Translations under genes and position numbers: made by a program
Source of the DNA: Candidatus Zambryskibacteria bacterium RIFCSPHIGHO2_12_FULL_43_12b
Lineage (GTDB): Bacteria > Patescibacteriota > Minisyncoccia > Phycocordibacterales > Zambryskibacteraceae
Direction of reading: 5' to 3'
Assembly: GCA_001823875.1 (NCBI GenBank)
Contig: MHVX01000028.1
Span: 1 to 43,475 of the forward strand
Length of the DNA: 43,475 nucleotides
The notes under the pieces: generated by a model
Database searches by the model: none
Seen by the model: only the letters and a program-made list of their open reading frames with translations
What the model was told of the DNA's origin: nothing
In this document: in pieces, positions 6,077 to 16,242 of the stretch
Position numbering within the stretch: the stretch's first letter is position 1
How the letters are laid out: the number at the start of each line of letters is the position of its first letter

Positions 6077-9066
6077 TTACTCTCAAGCACAATCGTCTTG
6101 AGTGAGCAGTATTCACAATCTTTTTCCCCGCATCCCTTATTCCAAAACTCAAAGTTAACTATTTCTTTCGCTACTCGCAGAATCTCCTGAGAGAGATTCT
6201 CTGCGTCTGCGTGTGTAATCTCAAAATGTTCTTTGCGTAGCTTTCCTTTCTCATCCGCCTCTATAAAATCCACATCCCCTGAAATCATCTCATATTTGCC
6301 GTCAGCATGAAGCTCCAATAACAGCCGGTAGAAATCCAGCTGTCTCTTTATGTTTCCGTCTGAACTCTTGGTTTTCCCCAATATTTCATTTCTAGTTTTA
6401 GGTCTTCCTGTCTTATAGTCCACCACATTCACTTCATTCCCAGAAAGAATTTCCAGCTTATCCAATCTGCCACGCAGAGTCAAAATCTCTCCCGAGTGAA
6501 GTTTGATGGATGCGTCTGCAATGTCGTATTCACAAAGCGTATTTTCATGCCATCCGTCCACCCTAGCGTTAAAATAAATTGGAAGCTTCTTGCGACCCTT
6601 TTCCAGGGCTTTCTCCAGATCTGATACTGAAAGCGGCCTGCGCGCCAAATCCCTCTCAAACACAGCCAAGAAATCATGCACTTCAAATCGTTTGCCTTCT
6701 CTCTTCGCATCAGAAAGAGCTTTAAGCGCACTATGGACCGCATTGCCAAAATGGAGATAGGGCTCAGGTGCGTCTGGCAGTCTTACCAGATTTTTAAAAA
6801 AATATTTCCAAGGACATTCAATATAATTATTGAACGCTGTGGTATTGAGACCTTGATCAAGAAAGACATCTCTTAAGTATTTCTTATCAAATACGGTTCT
6901 CGTAATAAGCTCTTGCTCATTCTGAGCACGTGAAAGACGCTCCGAAGGAGAATAGGTCTTTCCTTCTGTCACCTCAATCAAATCCTTTGGCAACTCTTCT
7001 ACAAATTGGGAAGCTAATCTATCTTTGCCATTGGCATCCACCTTTGCGTACGATAGATAGACATTCTCCTTTGCGCGCGTCAGTGCCACATAAAAGAGCC
7101 TTCTTTCATCTTCATCCCTCTCACTATCTTCTCCGCTACCAAGAGGTTCTGGCAGATGAAAGCCCCCCACTCCCCTTCTTTTTCCCCAAATTCTATCAGC
7201 TACATTGACCACATATACCTGCCTCCATTCCAAACCTTTTGATTTGTGAGCTGTCATTATGGAAACACCCTTAGTCCCAAACGCGCGTCCGGAAAACGAG
7301 ATTGAACCGCCATGCTTGAGAAGCGTGTCAAGCGAAACAACAAAATCCTTTAAAGTCGCGTCTTTTCTGGATGTAAGAAATACTTTTATTTCATCATATA
7401 GCTTTGCGAGCTTCTCCACTTTTTCCAATGACTCACGTTTATTCAATAAATATTCCTGAAATTTAGTCTCTGCCACTATCGCCAAAAAAGAGTCTAAGGC
7501 GCTTTCATTATTGGCATGTAGCATCCATTTATTGAATCGCTCCGAAAGGACACGCAGAGCTTCCGGATTAGAAACTTCTGGCAATTGTCCATTTGAAATG
7601 ACTTCCAATGGCGACAATCTCTTCTCTTTAGCAAAACGATTTATTTTGACTGCATCTACCGGATGAAGTCCGAGGAAGTCTATAAAAAGCGCCGCGCCTA
7701 AAAATTCGTCATTTTCTGGATATACTACCGCGCGCAAGAGAAGGATGAGTTTTGCTATATCCGAATCACTAAGCACATTATTGTCGCTAAACTGCGTATA
7801 CGGCACATTAAACCCTGCCAAAGCTCTGCTCATATGGTTTACTTCTGCATTCGTTCGCACCAATACGACTATCTCTTCTGGAGGAACTCCGCTTTCAATT
7901 TCCGTTTTTATTTGCTCAGCCACGCCTTCTCGCTCGTCATCTTCACTTTCGTATAAAACCAAGCTCATTGCCTTCTCTCTAATCTCGTCTTTGTTTGCGG
8001 ATTGGAGCCTAGGCCTCATCTCAGGATCAGGCGCGTTTTGAGACATTAAAGCATGGCTTGCGTCTAGGATTTTTTGAGTAGAGCGATAATTTTTGTCCAG
8101 AAATATCACTACTGCCTCTGGAAACTTCTTCTGAAAGTAGAGAAAGTTTTCAAGAGACGCGCCCTGAAATCTATATATTGCCTGCTTCTCATCGCCCACA
8201 ATAAAAAGGTTGGGATTGTCATGAAAGCCAGAGAGCAGTTCCAAAACCGCGTTTTGTGAATTATTGGCGTCCTGATGCTCATCCGCGAGAATATAGAGAT
8301 ATTCTTCCTGAAGAGTCCTGAGCAAATCCTCGTTTCCCTTTAGGGCGCTCACAAGCTCCAAGAGCATGTCATCGTAATCATAGAGATTCTTCTCCCGCAA
8401 AGCTTTCTCATAATTTGCATACAACCTAGCCAACTCCTTATTCTTTGCATTATTGCGTAGCGTTTCCGCGTAAATGCTTTTAACATTGCCTTTGAATCTC
8501 CCTTTTTCATGCTTAAGATCTTCAGCGTTTAAAACTTTCTCTTCTTCACTCTTAAGCAAGACTTCAAAATCAGACGGACTTACTCCATCACGTTTAAGGT
8601 CAGATATCGCTCGCAATGCTTTGTTCACATAGAGAGTCGGCTTGCCGTATGGACGGACAATGTCATATTCACCTTCCAGGATTTCTTTTTCAATCAATGC
8701 AAATTTTTCGCTGTCACTGGCTACAGAACCACCGATAACCTTAGGAAAATATTCTGGAAATTTGGAAATTATTTCTTGAGCAAAACCATGAAATGTATAT
8801 ATGTGAATCCTGTAGGCCTGAGCTCCAATGTAGCTAACAAGCTTTTTTCTCATTGCATTGACTCCGGACTCCGTGAAAGTCAATGCGAGTATCCCATTGG
8901 CAGGAGTGTCGGTCCTAGCTAAAATATTGGCAATACGAAGCGTAAGGATGGATGTTTTGCCTGTGCCCGGACCCGCAATGACCATTACAGGGCCCTCAAT
9001 CGTGTCCACAGCGCTTTTCTGTTCAGGATTGAGTCCTGAATAGGCCTTCTTAAAAGAATCTTCCAT
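6073..9066 (-). CDS. UvrD-like superfamily 1 helicase fused to a PD-(D/E)XK nuclease with an iron-sulfur-type cysteine motif
   Basis: Likely double-strand-break end-resection motor, a single-chain relative of AddAB/AdnAB. The helicase half has Walker A GPGTGKTS (about 32-39), motif II LADEHQDANNSQ, motif III-like VGDEKQAIYRFQGA, a DKNYRST motif, and motif VI ALTRAKENVYLSY. The C-terminal third is a RecB-family nuclease: YIECPWKYFF, HFGNAVHSAL, the catalytic VDYKTGRPKT, and CGEKDCEYC. With the upstream Cys these form the C...C-x4-C-x2-C arrangement of Fe-S-stabilised AddB/Cas4-type nucleases. Length is 997 aa. The -10 box (TAAAAT) ends six bases before the ATG, and an inverted repeat covers the promoter. 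No addB, recC or recD is nearby. Confidence 0.9.
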   Translation of the reverse strand: MEDSFKKAYSGLNPEQKSAVDTIEGPVMVIAGPGTGKTSILTLRIANILARTDTPANGILALTFTESGVNAMRKKLVSYIGAQAYRIHIYTFHGFAQEIISKFPEYFPKVIGGSVASDSEKFALIEKEILEGEYDIVRPYGKPTLYVNKALRAISDLKRDGVSPSDFEVLLKSEEEKVLNAEDLKHEKGRFKGNVKSIYAETLRNNAKNKELARLYANYEKALREKNLYDYDDMLLELVSALKGNEDLLRTLQEEYLYILADEHQDANNSQNAVLELLSGFHDNPNLFIVGDEKQAIYRFQGASLENFLYFQKKFPEAVVIFLDKNYRSTQKILDASHALMSQNAPDPEMRPRLQSANKDEIREKAMSLVLYESEDDEREGVAEQIKTEIESGVPPEEIVVLVRTNAEVNHMSRALAGFNVPYTQFSDNNVLSDSDIAKLILLLRAVVYPENDEFLGAALFIDFLGLHPVDAVKINRFAKEKRLSPLEVISNGQLPEVSNPEALRVLSERFNKWMLHANNESALDSFLAIVAETKFQEYLLNKRESLEKVEKLAKLYDEIKVFLTSRKDATLKDFVVSLDTLLKHGGSISFSGRAFGTKGVSIMTAHKSKGLEWRQVYVVNVADRIWGKRRGVGGFHLPEPLGSGEDSERDEDERRLFYVALTRAKENVYLSYAKVDANGKDRLASQFVEELPKDLIEVTEGKTYSPSERLSRAQNEQELITRTVFDKKYLRDVFLDQGLNTTAFNNYIECPWKYFFKNLVRLPDAPEPYLHFGNAVHSALKALSDAKREGKRFEVHDFLAVFERDLARRPLSVSDLEKALEKGRKKLPIYFNARVDGWHENTLCEYDIADASIKLHSGEILTLRGRLDKLEILSGNEVNVVDYKTGRPKTRNEILGKTKSSDGNIKRQLDFYRLLLELHADGKYEMISGDVDFIEADEKGKLRKEHFEITHADAENLSQEILRVAKEIVNFEFWNKGCGEKDCEYCSLKTIVLESN

Positions 9067-9072
9067 TCGCGA

Positions 9073-9100
9073 ATTTTAGCACAAGACTGACCCCAGTCTT
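9073..9100 (-). promoter_or_regulatory. Extended -10 promoter of the helicase-nuclease with an overlapping inverted repeat (candidate operator)
   Basis: On the minus strand TGC-TAAAAT (9081-9073) ends six bases before the ATG at 9066, predicting a leaderless mRNA. Immediately upstream, AAGACTG (9083-9089) and CAGTCTT (9094-9100) form a perfect 7-4-7 inverted repeat between the -10 and -35 positions, where a repressor would block polymerase. A second pair, GCACAA/TTGTGC, partly nests with it. Confidence 0.5.
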
Positions 9101-9248
9101 AGGGCTAGTTTTGTGCTTGCATTATTGTAAATACGTGATGTAACTTATTTTAGGATTTCTCTTTTCAAATCTAACGGGGGCAGCATTCCGAATCAGAGAA
9201 ACAGCACAGCTTATTACCGGTATTCTGTCACAGCGATAGTGTCTAGCG

Positions 9249-9288
9249 CACCAAGCGAGTTTTCGGACTTGCTTGGTGTTTTGTTTTG
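9249..9288 (+). terminator. Intrinsic terminator with no recognised gene upstream
   Basis: CACCAAGCGAG (9249-9259) pairs with CTTGCTTGGTG (9268-9278) with one mismatch, followed by TTTTGTTTTG. It points in the plus direction. The only plus-strand sequence before it back to 9067 has no convincing reading frame with a normal start codon, so it may end a small RNA or an unseen small gene. Confidence 0.65.
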
Positions 9289-9313
9289 ACAAAATACGCT
9301 TATATGTAAGGAT
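9286..9313 (+). promoter_or_regulatory. Candidate promoter of the small membrane protein gene
   Basis: A consensus TTGACA (9286-9291) is followed after 16 nt by AAGGAT (9308-9313), with TG one base before the -10. The -10 match is poor (3 of 6). The leader would be about 22 nt and would include the GGAGGGG ribosome-binding site. Confidence 0.4.
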
Positions 9314-9341
9314 AGTTCCAAACCTGTACATTCGGAGGGGT

Positions 9342-9524
9342 ATGCCCAATATTAATTGGTTTTTGGATTGGCTGACTCTTCTGTCAGCACCTAGCAGTCT
9401 CGTACTCTTTTTCCACGCTCGCATTGCGCCAGATGATACAATCTACGAAAAGAGGATTGGCAGAGCGTGGTTGAGCTTGGCAGTATTTGTTCTCCTTGTG
9501 ATGTCCACATGCCTAAAGATATAA
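9342..9524 (+). CDS. Small membrane protein of unknown function (60 aa)
   Basis: Not recognised. Two hydrophobic segments are visible (about 7-24 and 42-58), separated by a short polar loop containing HARIAPDDTIYEKR, so a two-pass membrane hairpin is likely. The start at 9342 is preferred over an upstream ATG at 9273 because GGAGGGG lies just before it and 9273 lies upstream of the predicted promoter. The gene stands alone, on the opposite strand to both neighbours (helicase-nuclease and rpoD). It has its own promoter and a strong terminator that begins at its stop codon. It resembles three other small orphan genes here (25859, 33381, 36026) in gene architecture but not in sequence. Confidence 0.65.
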   Translation: MPNINWFLDWLTLLSAPSSLVLFFHARIAPDDTIYEKRIGRAWLSLAVFVLLVMSTCLKI

Positions 9525-9547
9525 CCCCCCACTGCATGTGGGGGGTT
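9523..9547. terminator. Strong bidirectional intrinsic terminator
   Basis: AACCCCCCAC (9523-9532) pairs perfectly with GTGGGGGGTT (9538-9547) over a 5-nt loop. It is followed by ATTTGT on the plus strand and TATATCTTT on the minus strand. It overlaps the stop codon of the small membrane protein gene and lies just after the end of rpoD. Confidence 0.8.
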
Positions 9548-9555
9548 ATTTGTAA

Positions 9556-10800
9556 TTAGTAGTTTCTCAACCTTGTAATCTTGTCATTCTGTCTTATCTT
9601 TTCATGAGCCTTTGCTTCAATCTGTCTGATACGCTCTCTTGTAACGCCAAATACCTTACCTACTTCTTCTAGAGTGTGAGTAATTCCATCTACTAGCCCA
9701 TGCCTCATCTCAAGAATTTTTCTTTCCTTCGGAGGTAGGTCATTTAGAATTTGTTTCACCTGATCGGCAATAATTCTTCGGGACGATTCCTGATCTGGAG
9801 AAAGTATTTTGTCATCCGCAAGAAAGTCTCCGAGCTTTGATTTATCATCTCCATCATCTCCCACTGGAGACTCCAGAGACACAGTTGCTTGGTCAATCTT
9901 TTCAATCTGGTAAATCTTATCTACTTCCAGATTCATTTCAGTTGCCACTTCTTCAGGTAGTGGATCACGCCCTAGATCCTGCGTGAGCCTTCTCACAACT
10001 TGTTTATATTTGGCAATTGTCTCCACCATGTGTACTGGCACGCGGATTGTACGAGACTGGTCAGCCAGAGCTCTCGTAATTGCCTGTCTTATCCACCATG
10101 TGGCATAAGTTGAGAATTTGTATCCTTTAGTCCAGTCAAATTTATCCACGGCTTTGAAGAGACCAAGATTCCCTTCCTGTATTAGATCAAGGAGTGTAAG
10201 GTCTGGACTTCTCCCGACGTATTTTTTGGCAATTGAGACCACAAGACGCAGGTTTGCGCGCGCTAGAAGATTTTTTGCTTCTTCATCCCCTGCTTCAATT
10301 CTCTTTGCAAGCTCCTTCTCCTGCGCACCAGAGATCAGCGGATACTGTCCGATCTCTTTGAGATACATTTGTATTGAGTCATAGGAAGAATCTCCTTTAT
10401 TGTATTCGTACTTTCCTCCAGTGGTTTCTTCCTCGTGCGCAAAATCAAGAAGTCCTCCTCCCTCCAAGATGTCAACCCCAGCCGTATGAAGTCTTTCATA
10501 AAAACTCTCTAGAAATAAAATATCCTGCTCAATTGTGGGAAACTCCTTTAAAATCTCATCATAAGTGACAAATCCCTTAGTCTTTCCCTTTTCCAAAAGA
10601 CGGCCAACCTTAGCCTCAATTTCAACAGCCTTTTTTGTGAGTTTTACAACTTTTTCTTTTACTGGCTTACGAGCTTTCTTGGCAATTTTTTTTGCTTTTG
10701 TCTTCGTTGCGCGCGCTTTTTTGGGCGACTTTCGCTTCTTCAAAGATTTTTTGATTTTCTTTTTTGTGATTTTCTTTTTTGTCATTTTTTTCTTTGCCAT
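9556..10800 (-). CDS. rpoD: Primary RNA polymerase sigma factor (sigma-70)
   Basis: Directs RNA polymerase to housekeeping promoters. Domains in order: a highly lysine-rich N-terminal tail (about 1-75, mostly Lys/Ala/Arg), a short region 1.1-like segment ([15 protein letters not shown]), region 1.2 ([12 protein letters not shown]), region 2 ([19 protein letters not shown], then [17 protein letters not shown]), region 3 ([14 protein letters not shown]), and region 4 with its helix-turn-helix ([20 protein letters not shown]). At 414 aa it is a compact primary sigma. The window's promoters (TTGACA and TATAAT types) fit this factor. It follows dnaG by nine bases, as in the classical macromolecular-synthesis operon, but here after rpoBC. 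Confidence 0.97.
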   Translation of the reverse strand: MAKKKMTKKKITKKKIKKSLKKRKSPKKARATKTKAKKIAKKARKPVKEKVVKLTKKAVEIEAKVGRLLEKGKTKGFVTYDEILKEFPTIEQDILFLESFYERLHTAGVDILEGGGLLDFAHEEETTGGKYEYNKGDSSYDSIQMYLKEIGQYPLISGAQEKELAKRIEAGDEEAKNLLARANLRLVVSIAKKYVGRSPDLTLLDLIQEGNLGLFKAVDKFDWTKGYKFSTYATWWIRQAITRALADQSRTIRVPVHMVETIAKYKQVVRRLTQDLGRDPLPEEVATEMNLEVDKIYQIEKIDQATVSLESPVGDDGDDKSKLGDFLADDKILSPDQESSRRIIADQVKQILNDLPPKERKILEMRHGLVDGITHTLEEVGKVFGVTRERIRQIEAKAHEKIRQNDKITRLRNY

Positions 10801-10809
10801 GTTTTTATT

Positions 10810-12534
10810 CTAATTTAACGCGCGCTTTTTTGATAATTCTGCCAACTGCTCAGTTATCTCCTGGCACCGTTTCAATAATTCCTTCGCTTTTTTATCATCT
10901 TTCTTATCCTCTGCCTCCTGCAATTCTTTCATTACAATTACAAAACGTTTCCTCAAGGAATCCTCTTTAAAATTCATTAGGAGTTCCTCAAGCTCTTTTT
11001 CTACTCCGTCTTTATTCTCATAGTACTGTTCGGCTTCAAAAATAAGTTCGTTTTTTTGCTCCTCATAGCCCCTCAAAGCTTCCACCATCTCCTTCTCACC
11101 AAGTATTGTCAAAATATTCAATCTCAATTTCTCCGTATCAAATAATCTATTTTTCTCTCCCTCCTGCCAGAAAAGAATTCCATACAATCTCCGCTCCAAA
11201 TGATTTTTGCTTTTACCTTCATAGTGCGTAAATTCTTTATTCTCTTTGGCAGAGATTTCAGTTCGTGCTGTCCTACGAAGATCATCCCAGATGGCTTCCT
11301 CCTTTATCCCCGCTTTCTTGGCAATCTGACTGACAAAATGTGATTGCTCAATTGAGCTTTGTAGCTTAGTAACATATGGCAATATCTTTTTTTCAATTTC
11401 TTTTATAAGGTTTCTATCTTCAAATCCGGAAGCTAGCAGACGGTCAAGATGGAAATCAATCAGATGTTTGGAATTCTTTATAGAATTCCTGAAAGCATCT
11501 AAATCCTTTTTAATAAGCTCTGCTGGATCTTCGCCCTTAGGCAATTCTGCAAGTTTGACCTCCATACCAAGTGATAGGGCCAGAGTAGCGCTTTTAAGCG
11601 ATGCCTGAAAACCTGCGCTATCCGAGTCAAAGACGAATATTATACGATTGGAAAGACGCTTTAGTCTCTCTAAGTGGGCCTCGGTAAAGGCGGTGCCAGA
11701 AGAAGCCACCGCATTGTCAAAACCAGCTTGATGACACATTAGAAGGTCCATCTGACCTTCTACAAGCATAGAATAATCTTTTTTTCTAATGCCGATTTTT
11801 GCCTTATCTAAGCCGTATAGCGTCTCAGATTTGACAAAAAGTGGAGTCTCCGGGCTATTAAGATATTTGGGCGCATCTGGCGCCTCATCAAATATTCTTC
11901 CGCTAAAAGCCACTGGTCGGCCAGAGACATCAAAAATGGGAAAAATTATGCGGCCGCGGAAGACATCATAATATCCATCTTCGCGTAGAGTATCGCTTCT
12001 TTTTATAAGACCCGCTTCAATCATCTTCTTCGCGGACATTCCAAGCGAGATAAAGTGCGAATACAGATTTCTCCATTCATTCTGCGCGTATCCAAGCCTC
12101 CAAGTTTTAACCGTCTCCTCTTTTAGGCCTCTGTCCGTAAGATACTCTATCGCTTTTTTATTCTCGTTTAGATTTTCGGTAAAGTAACTCCTGGCTGTTT
12201 CTAAGATACTATAGAGCTCATCTCGTTCTCCCCTGTTTTTTGGATCAAATCGTTCAAGCTCTACTCCAGCGCGTTCAGCAAGCATTTTGAGAGCACCGAT
12301 GAAATCTAGTCCTTCAAACTCTTGTGCAAACGTGAATATGTCTCCCTTAGCTCCACAGCCAAAGCAGTAGTAGCTATTGCGAGATGGCGACACAAAGAAA
12401 GACGGGGTCTTCTCGTTATGAAACGGGCAACGAGCCTTGAAATTACTACCAGCTTTTTCAAGCTTAAGATAAGAACCTACGACAGATACAATATCCAGTC
12501 GCTCCTTAATCTTATCTACTGAAGAAGATTTCAT
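10810..12534 (-). CDS. dnaG: DNA primase
   Basis: Makes RNA primers for replication. The N-terminal CHC2 zinc ribbon has Cys36, His39, Cys57 and Cys60 (CPFHNEKTPSFF, YYCFGCG). The TOPRIM catalytic core shows MLVEGQMDLL and FVFDSDSAGFQAS, with the expected Glu and Asp metal ligands. The C-terminal helical part (about 430-574) is charged and low in conservation, as expected for the helicase-interaction region. At 574 aa it is normal length. It sits 40 bases after rpoC and nine before rpoD, so it is probably co-transcribed with the polymerase genes. Confidence 0.97.
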   Translation of the reverse strand: MKSSSVDKIKERLDIVSVVGSYLKLEKAGSNFKARCPFHNEKTPSFFVSPSRNSYYCFGCGAKGDIFTFAQEFEGLDFIGALKMLAERAGVELERFDPKNRGERDELYSILETARSYFTENLNENKKAIEYLTDRGLKEETVKTWRLGYAQNEWRNLYSHFISLGMSAKKMIEAGLIKRSDTLREDGYYDVFRGRIIFPIFDVSGRPVAFSGRIFDEAPDAPKYLNSPETPLFVKSETLYGLDKAKIGIRKKDYSMLVEGQMDLLMCHQAGFDNAVASSGTAFTEAHLERLKRLSNRIIFVFDSDSAGFQASLKSATLALSLGMEVKLAELPKGEDPAELIKKDLDAFRNSIKNSKHLIDFHLDRLLASGFEDRNLIKEIEKKILPYVTKLQSSIEQSHFVSQIAKKAGIKEEAIWDDLRRTARTEISAKENKEFTHYEGKSKNHLERRLYGILFWQEGEKNRLFDTEKLRLNILTILGEKEMVEALRGYEEQKNELIFEAEQYYENKDGVEKELEELLMNFKEDSLRKRFVIVMKELQEAEDKKDDKKAKELLKRCQEITEQLAELSKKRALN

Positions 12535-12574
12535 AGAGAATACGCTTTTTATTAAGCGAATAATCTCACGCTCC

Positions 12575-15500
12575 TTATGCTACTCCTCCCCCTCTTTGAA
12601 TATCCTCGATCATCTTTTGTTTCGGACTGCCGGCAAATCCCGTACCTGCTGGAATTATCCTACCGATGATGACATTTTCTTTGAGTCCTACCAGCTTGTC
12701 ATCCACTCCCCTAATGGCCGCGGCAATAAGCACTCTGGTAGTATGCTGGAAGGAAGCAGCGGAAAGGAAACTCCTTCTTGAAAGCGATACTTCGGTAATT
12801 CCCATAAACACATCCTCAACTTTAGCTTCCTCGCCTTTTTTCTCTTTGGCACTAGCGTTTGCCTCCTTAAGTTCAGTCGGCTCAACAAGGTCACCCTTAA
12901 CAAGAGATGTGTCTCCTGGATCTTTGATTTTCTTTCTGGCGAACATCTGTTTCACTATGACCTCAATGTGTTTTCTAGACACAGTCTCTCCCTGCAATTC
13001 ATAGGGTTTGGAAATTTCTTTAATTATATAGTTCTGAGCAACTTCCTTTCCTCCATATTTGAAGAGCTCATCAATATCCGCTGATCCATCGGTAAGAAGA
13101 TCTCCTCTCCTAACACTGTCCCCTGTCTTCACTAGGACCATTCTGGCAGCAGTGACGAGGTATTCTATTTTATCCTTTGTCTTTGACTTCTCATCTGGAA
13201 GAATGGCAATGATTTTCTCGCTTCCTTCCTTTTTAATCTCGGTTATAGTTCCATCCACATGAGAAACAACTGCGGGATTTTTAGGTGTGCGGTTTTCAAA
13301 CACTTCTTCCACACGTGGCAAACCCGAAGTAATATCTCCTCCAACAGAAGCCGTACCTCCAGCGTGGAAAGTTCTCATAGTAAGCTGTGTACCAGGCTCT
13401 CCAATAGCTTGAGCGGCAATAGTTCCTACTGCCTCACCAATATCAATAATTTTGTGCTTTCCAAGATCAGCCCCGTAACATTTCACGCAGACTCCAAGTG
13501 CAGATTTACATGTCAGTGGTGATCGAACTGATGCTGATGTTACACCCTTTGATTCAACAAGTTGGGAATCTCTTTTAGAGAGCAGATCGCCCTTTTTGAA
13601 TAGCACTTCTCCCTCCGCGGTCAGTATATCCTCTGATAAGAATCTGCCTCGGATATTTTTAGCAATTGATGTCTCTAGTCCAGCAGAATTAACTGAACTT
13701 ATGATAATGCTTTCCTTTGTTCCACAATCTTCTTCAGTCACAATAGCGTCTTGAGCCACGTCGAAGAGTCTTCGGGTTAGATACCCTGCTTTTGCGGTGT
13801 TAAGAGCCGTATCGGTAAGTCCCTTTCTAGAACCGTGAGTAGTGATGAAGTATTCTAGTGGAGTAAGACCTTCCTTTGAACAAGAAATGATTGGGAATTC
13901 AATCGTCTCTCCAGCTGTATTCGTAATAAGACCCTTCATCCCCGCCATCTGAGTAAGCTGAGAGAGTGATCCTCTGGCACCGGACTTAAGCATGTCATAC
14001 ACTGGCCCGTTTTTGTCCAATGATTCAGGAACAAGCTTTTCCACCTCGCCTTTAGCCGCATGCCAAATCTCGGTATGCTTGCGAAGCCTCTCATCCTCAG
14101 AAAGAAGTCCTGTGTTAAATTGGTCTGTCACAATGTCAGCTTCTTTCTTTGCTTTCTTTATCACTTCTCCTTTGCCTTCTGGAATCTGAACATCATCAAT
14201 ACCCCAAGTGATACCTGAGTATGTTGTGTACTTGAAACCGAAGGCTTTTATTTTGTCCAAGATTGGGGGAACATTGTTTACTCCGTATTTCTCAATAAGA
14301 TCATCCACCAAAGCTGCCATTTTCTTTCTGTCAATTTCCTGATTTACAAATGGATAATCAGAAGGCAAAACGCTGTTGAATAGGAGTCTTCCTACGGTGG
14401 TCTCAAAAAGCTTTCCGTTAAACTCATTATATTTCTGATTTTCTGTACCCAAAACTTTGATTTGTGCTCTAAATCCGACTTCACCAAAGTCATAGGCTGT
14501 GATGGCGCTGTTTGGAGTGTGAAAGATTTTTCCTTCGCCTTTTTCCCCTGCAACTACTTTTGTCATCCAGTAGCATCCCAAAACGATATCAAGCATCTTT
14601 GCCACAACAGTAGGCTCACCATTTCCCGGCTTAAGAATATTCTTATCTGATGCCATAATCTCCCTTGCTTCAGCTTGAGCCTCAATAGAAAGAGGAACAT
14701 GAACAGCCATCTGGTCTCCATCAAAGTCAGCGTTGAATGCGGCGCAAACCAGAGGATGCACTTGAATGGCATTTCCCTCTGTAAGAACTGGTTTAAATGC
14801 CTGTATACCCAGACGGTGAAGAGTGGGTGCGCGGTTTAGAAGCACATATTTATTCTTTGTAATTTCTTCAAGAATCGCCCAGACTTCTGGAATACCATCA
14901 TCAATCAATCTGCTTGCTCCGCGAATGTTGAACGCAAGTTCTTTTTTCAGCAGTTCCGAAATAACAAACGGCTTGAAAAGCTCCAAGGCCATGTGCTTTG
15001 GGAGTCCGCATTCATTCATTTTTAGCTCGGGTCCGACGACAATAACGGAGCGTCCGGAATAATCCACACGTTTTCCAAGAAGATTCTGACGGAATATTCC
15101 TCTTTTACCTTTTAGGTTATCAGCAAGAGATTTAAGCGGCCTTCTTTGCGCTTGATTTACCCCTGCTGAAATCGCCGAACCATGGCGAATGGAGTTATCA
15201 ATCAAAGCGTCCACTGCTTCTTGCAAGATTCTCTTCTCGTTTCGCAATATTACATCTGGAGCAAAGATCTCTTTGAGTTTCTTCAGACGATTGTTTCTGT
15301 TAATTACACGCCTGTATAGGTCGTTAACATCTGAAGTAGCATAACGTCCGCCATCAAGCGGCACCATGGGTCTTAGGGCTGGAGGAATGACAGGAATCCT
15401 CGTCATAAACATCCATTCAGGACGGACTCCGGATTTAATCATTTGCTGAATGAGACTGATTCTCTTGGCAATCTTGGGAGATTCCAATGCGCTCGCCTTT

Positions 15501-16222
15501 TCATAGCTCACTCTAAGGTCCTCAAGAAGTTTTGCTAAATCAAGTTTTTTAAGAATGTTATAGATTGCTTCAGCTCCAATACCCGCTTCAAAAAGCGTGG
15601 AATACTTCATTGAGTAAGCGTGGTACTCAACCTCATCAAGGACTTTCCCTGGAACAATACTCTCAATATCGTGCTTGGTGCTACTTAGAAGTTCTTTTAA
15701 CGCTTCCTTGGATTTCTCATCCTGCAAATTCTTTACCTTTGATTTAAATTCAGAATCAACATCTTTAAGAATTCTTGCTTTTTCTGATTCAGAAACATTG
15801 GTAACAATGTATCCCGCAAAGTAGATTACTTTTTCAAGCTCAGATGAAGGAATGCCCATGATCAGAGCAAGGCGCGATGGCATGGACTTCAGAAACCAAA
15901 TGTGAGAAACAGGAGACGCGAGCTCAATATGTCCCATTCTCTCTCGGCGAACTATTGAGCGAGTAATCTCCACCCCGCATTTTTCACACACAATTCCCTT
16001 GTATCTAATTCCTCTGTATTTTCCGCAATAACACTCGTAATCTTTGTCAGGACCGAATATCTTCTCGTCAAAGAGACCGTTTCTTTCACTTCTTTGTGTT
16101 CGATAGTTGATAGTCTCTGGCTTGGTGATTTCACCAAATGACCATTCTTTTATCCTCTCAGGTGAAGCGAGGCGAAGGCTCAATATGTCAAACTGTTTTT
16201 TCTCTGCAAATTTTGGTTTCAT
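12575..16222 (-). CDS. rpoC: DNA-directed RNA polymerase subunit beta'
   Basis: Catalytic large subunit of RNA polymerase. The N-terminal zinc ribbon is [20 protein letters not shown]. The catalytic magnesium loop is [12 protein letters not shown]. The switch/bridge-helix region is present ([24 protein letters not shown]). The second zinc site includes CGTKES and [13 protein letters not shown], and [25 protein letters not shown] follows near the C-terminus. Length (1215 aa) is normal. It starts 20 bases after rpoB, so the two are in one operon. Confidence 0.98.
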   Translation of the reverse strand: MKPKFAEKKQFDILSLRLASPERIKEWSFGEITKPETINYRTQRSERNGLFDEKIFGPDKDYECYCGKYRGIRYKGIVCEKCGVEITRSIVRRERMGHIELASPVSHIWFLKSMPSRLALIMGIPSSELEKVIYFAGYIVTNVSESEKARILKDVDSEFKSKVKNLQDEKSKEALKELLSSTKHDIESIVPGKVLDEVEYHAYSMKYSTLFEAGIGAEAIYNILKKLDLAKLLEDLRVSYEKASALESPKIAKRISLIQQMIKSGVRPEWMFMTRIPVIPPALRPMVPLDGGRYATSDVNDLYRRVINRNNRLKKLKEIFAPDVILRNEKRILQEAVDALIDNSIRHGSAISAGVNQAQRRPLKSLADNLKGKRGIFRQNLLGKRVDYSGRSVIVVGPELKMNECGLPKHMALELFKPFVISELLKKELAFNIRGASRLIDDGIPEVWAILEEITKNKYVLLNRAPTLHRLGIQAFKPVLTEGNAIQVHPLVCAAFNADFDGDQMAVHVPLSIEAQAEAREIMASDKNILKPGNGEPTVVAKMLDIVLGCYWMTKVVAGEKGEGKIFHTPNSAITAYDFGEVGFRAQIKVLGTENQKYNEFNGKLFETTVGRLLFNSVLPSDYPFVNQEIDRKKMAALVDDLIEKYGVNNVPPILDKIKAFGFKYTTYSGITWGIDDVQIPEGKGEVIKKAKKEADIVTDQFNTGLLSEDERLRKHTEIWHAAKGEVEKLVPESLDKNGPVYDMLKSGARGSLSQLTQMAGMKGLITNTAGETIEFPIISCSKEGLTPLEYFITTHGSRKGLTDTALNTAKAGYLTRRLFDVAQDAIVTEEDCGTKESIIISSVNSAGLETSIAKNIRGRFLSEDILTAEGEVLFKKGDLLSKRDSQLVESKGVTSASVRSPLTCKSALGVCVKCYGADLGKHKIIDIGEAVGTIAAQAIGEPGTQLTMRTFHAGGTASVGGDITSGLPRVEEVFENRTPKNPAVVSHVDGTITEIKKEGSEKIIAILPDEKSKTKDKIEYLVTAARMVLVKTGDSVRRGDLLTDGSADIDELFKYGGKEVAQNYIIKEISKPYELQGETVSRKHIEVIVKQMFARKKIKDPGDTSLVKGDLVEPTELKEANASAKEKKGEEAKVEDVFMGITEVSLSRRSFLSAASFQHTTRVLIAAAIRGVDDKLVGLKENVIIGRIIPAGTGFAGSPKQKMIEDIQRGGGVA

Positions 16223-16242
16223 GTTAGTTTAACTTATGAGTT

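Noticed and set aside
9122-9424. Minus-strand frame of 100 codons over the gap between helicase-nuclease and rpoD
   Set aside because: It overlaps a terminator, a promoter and the small membrane protein gene on the other strand and has no ribosome-binding site.
10565-10813. Plus-strand frame opposite the start of rpoD
   Set aside because: It is the antisense of the lysine codon run and gives a phenylalanine-rich low-complexity product; no start signals.
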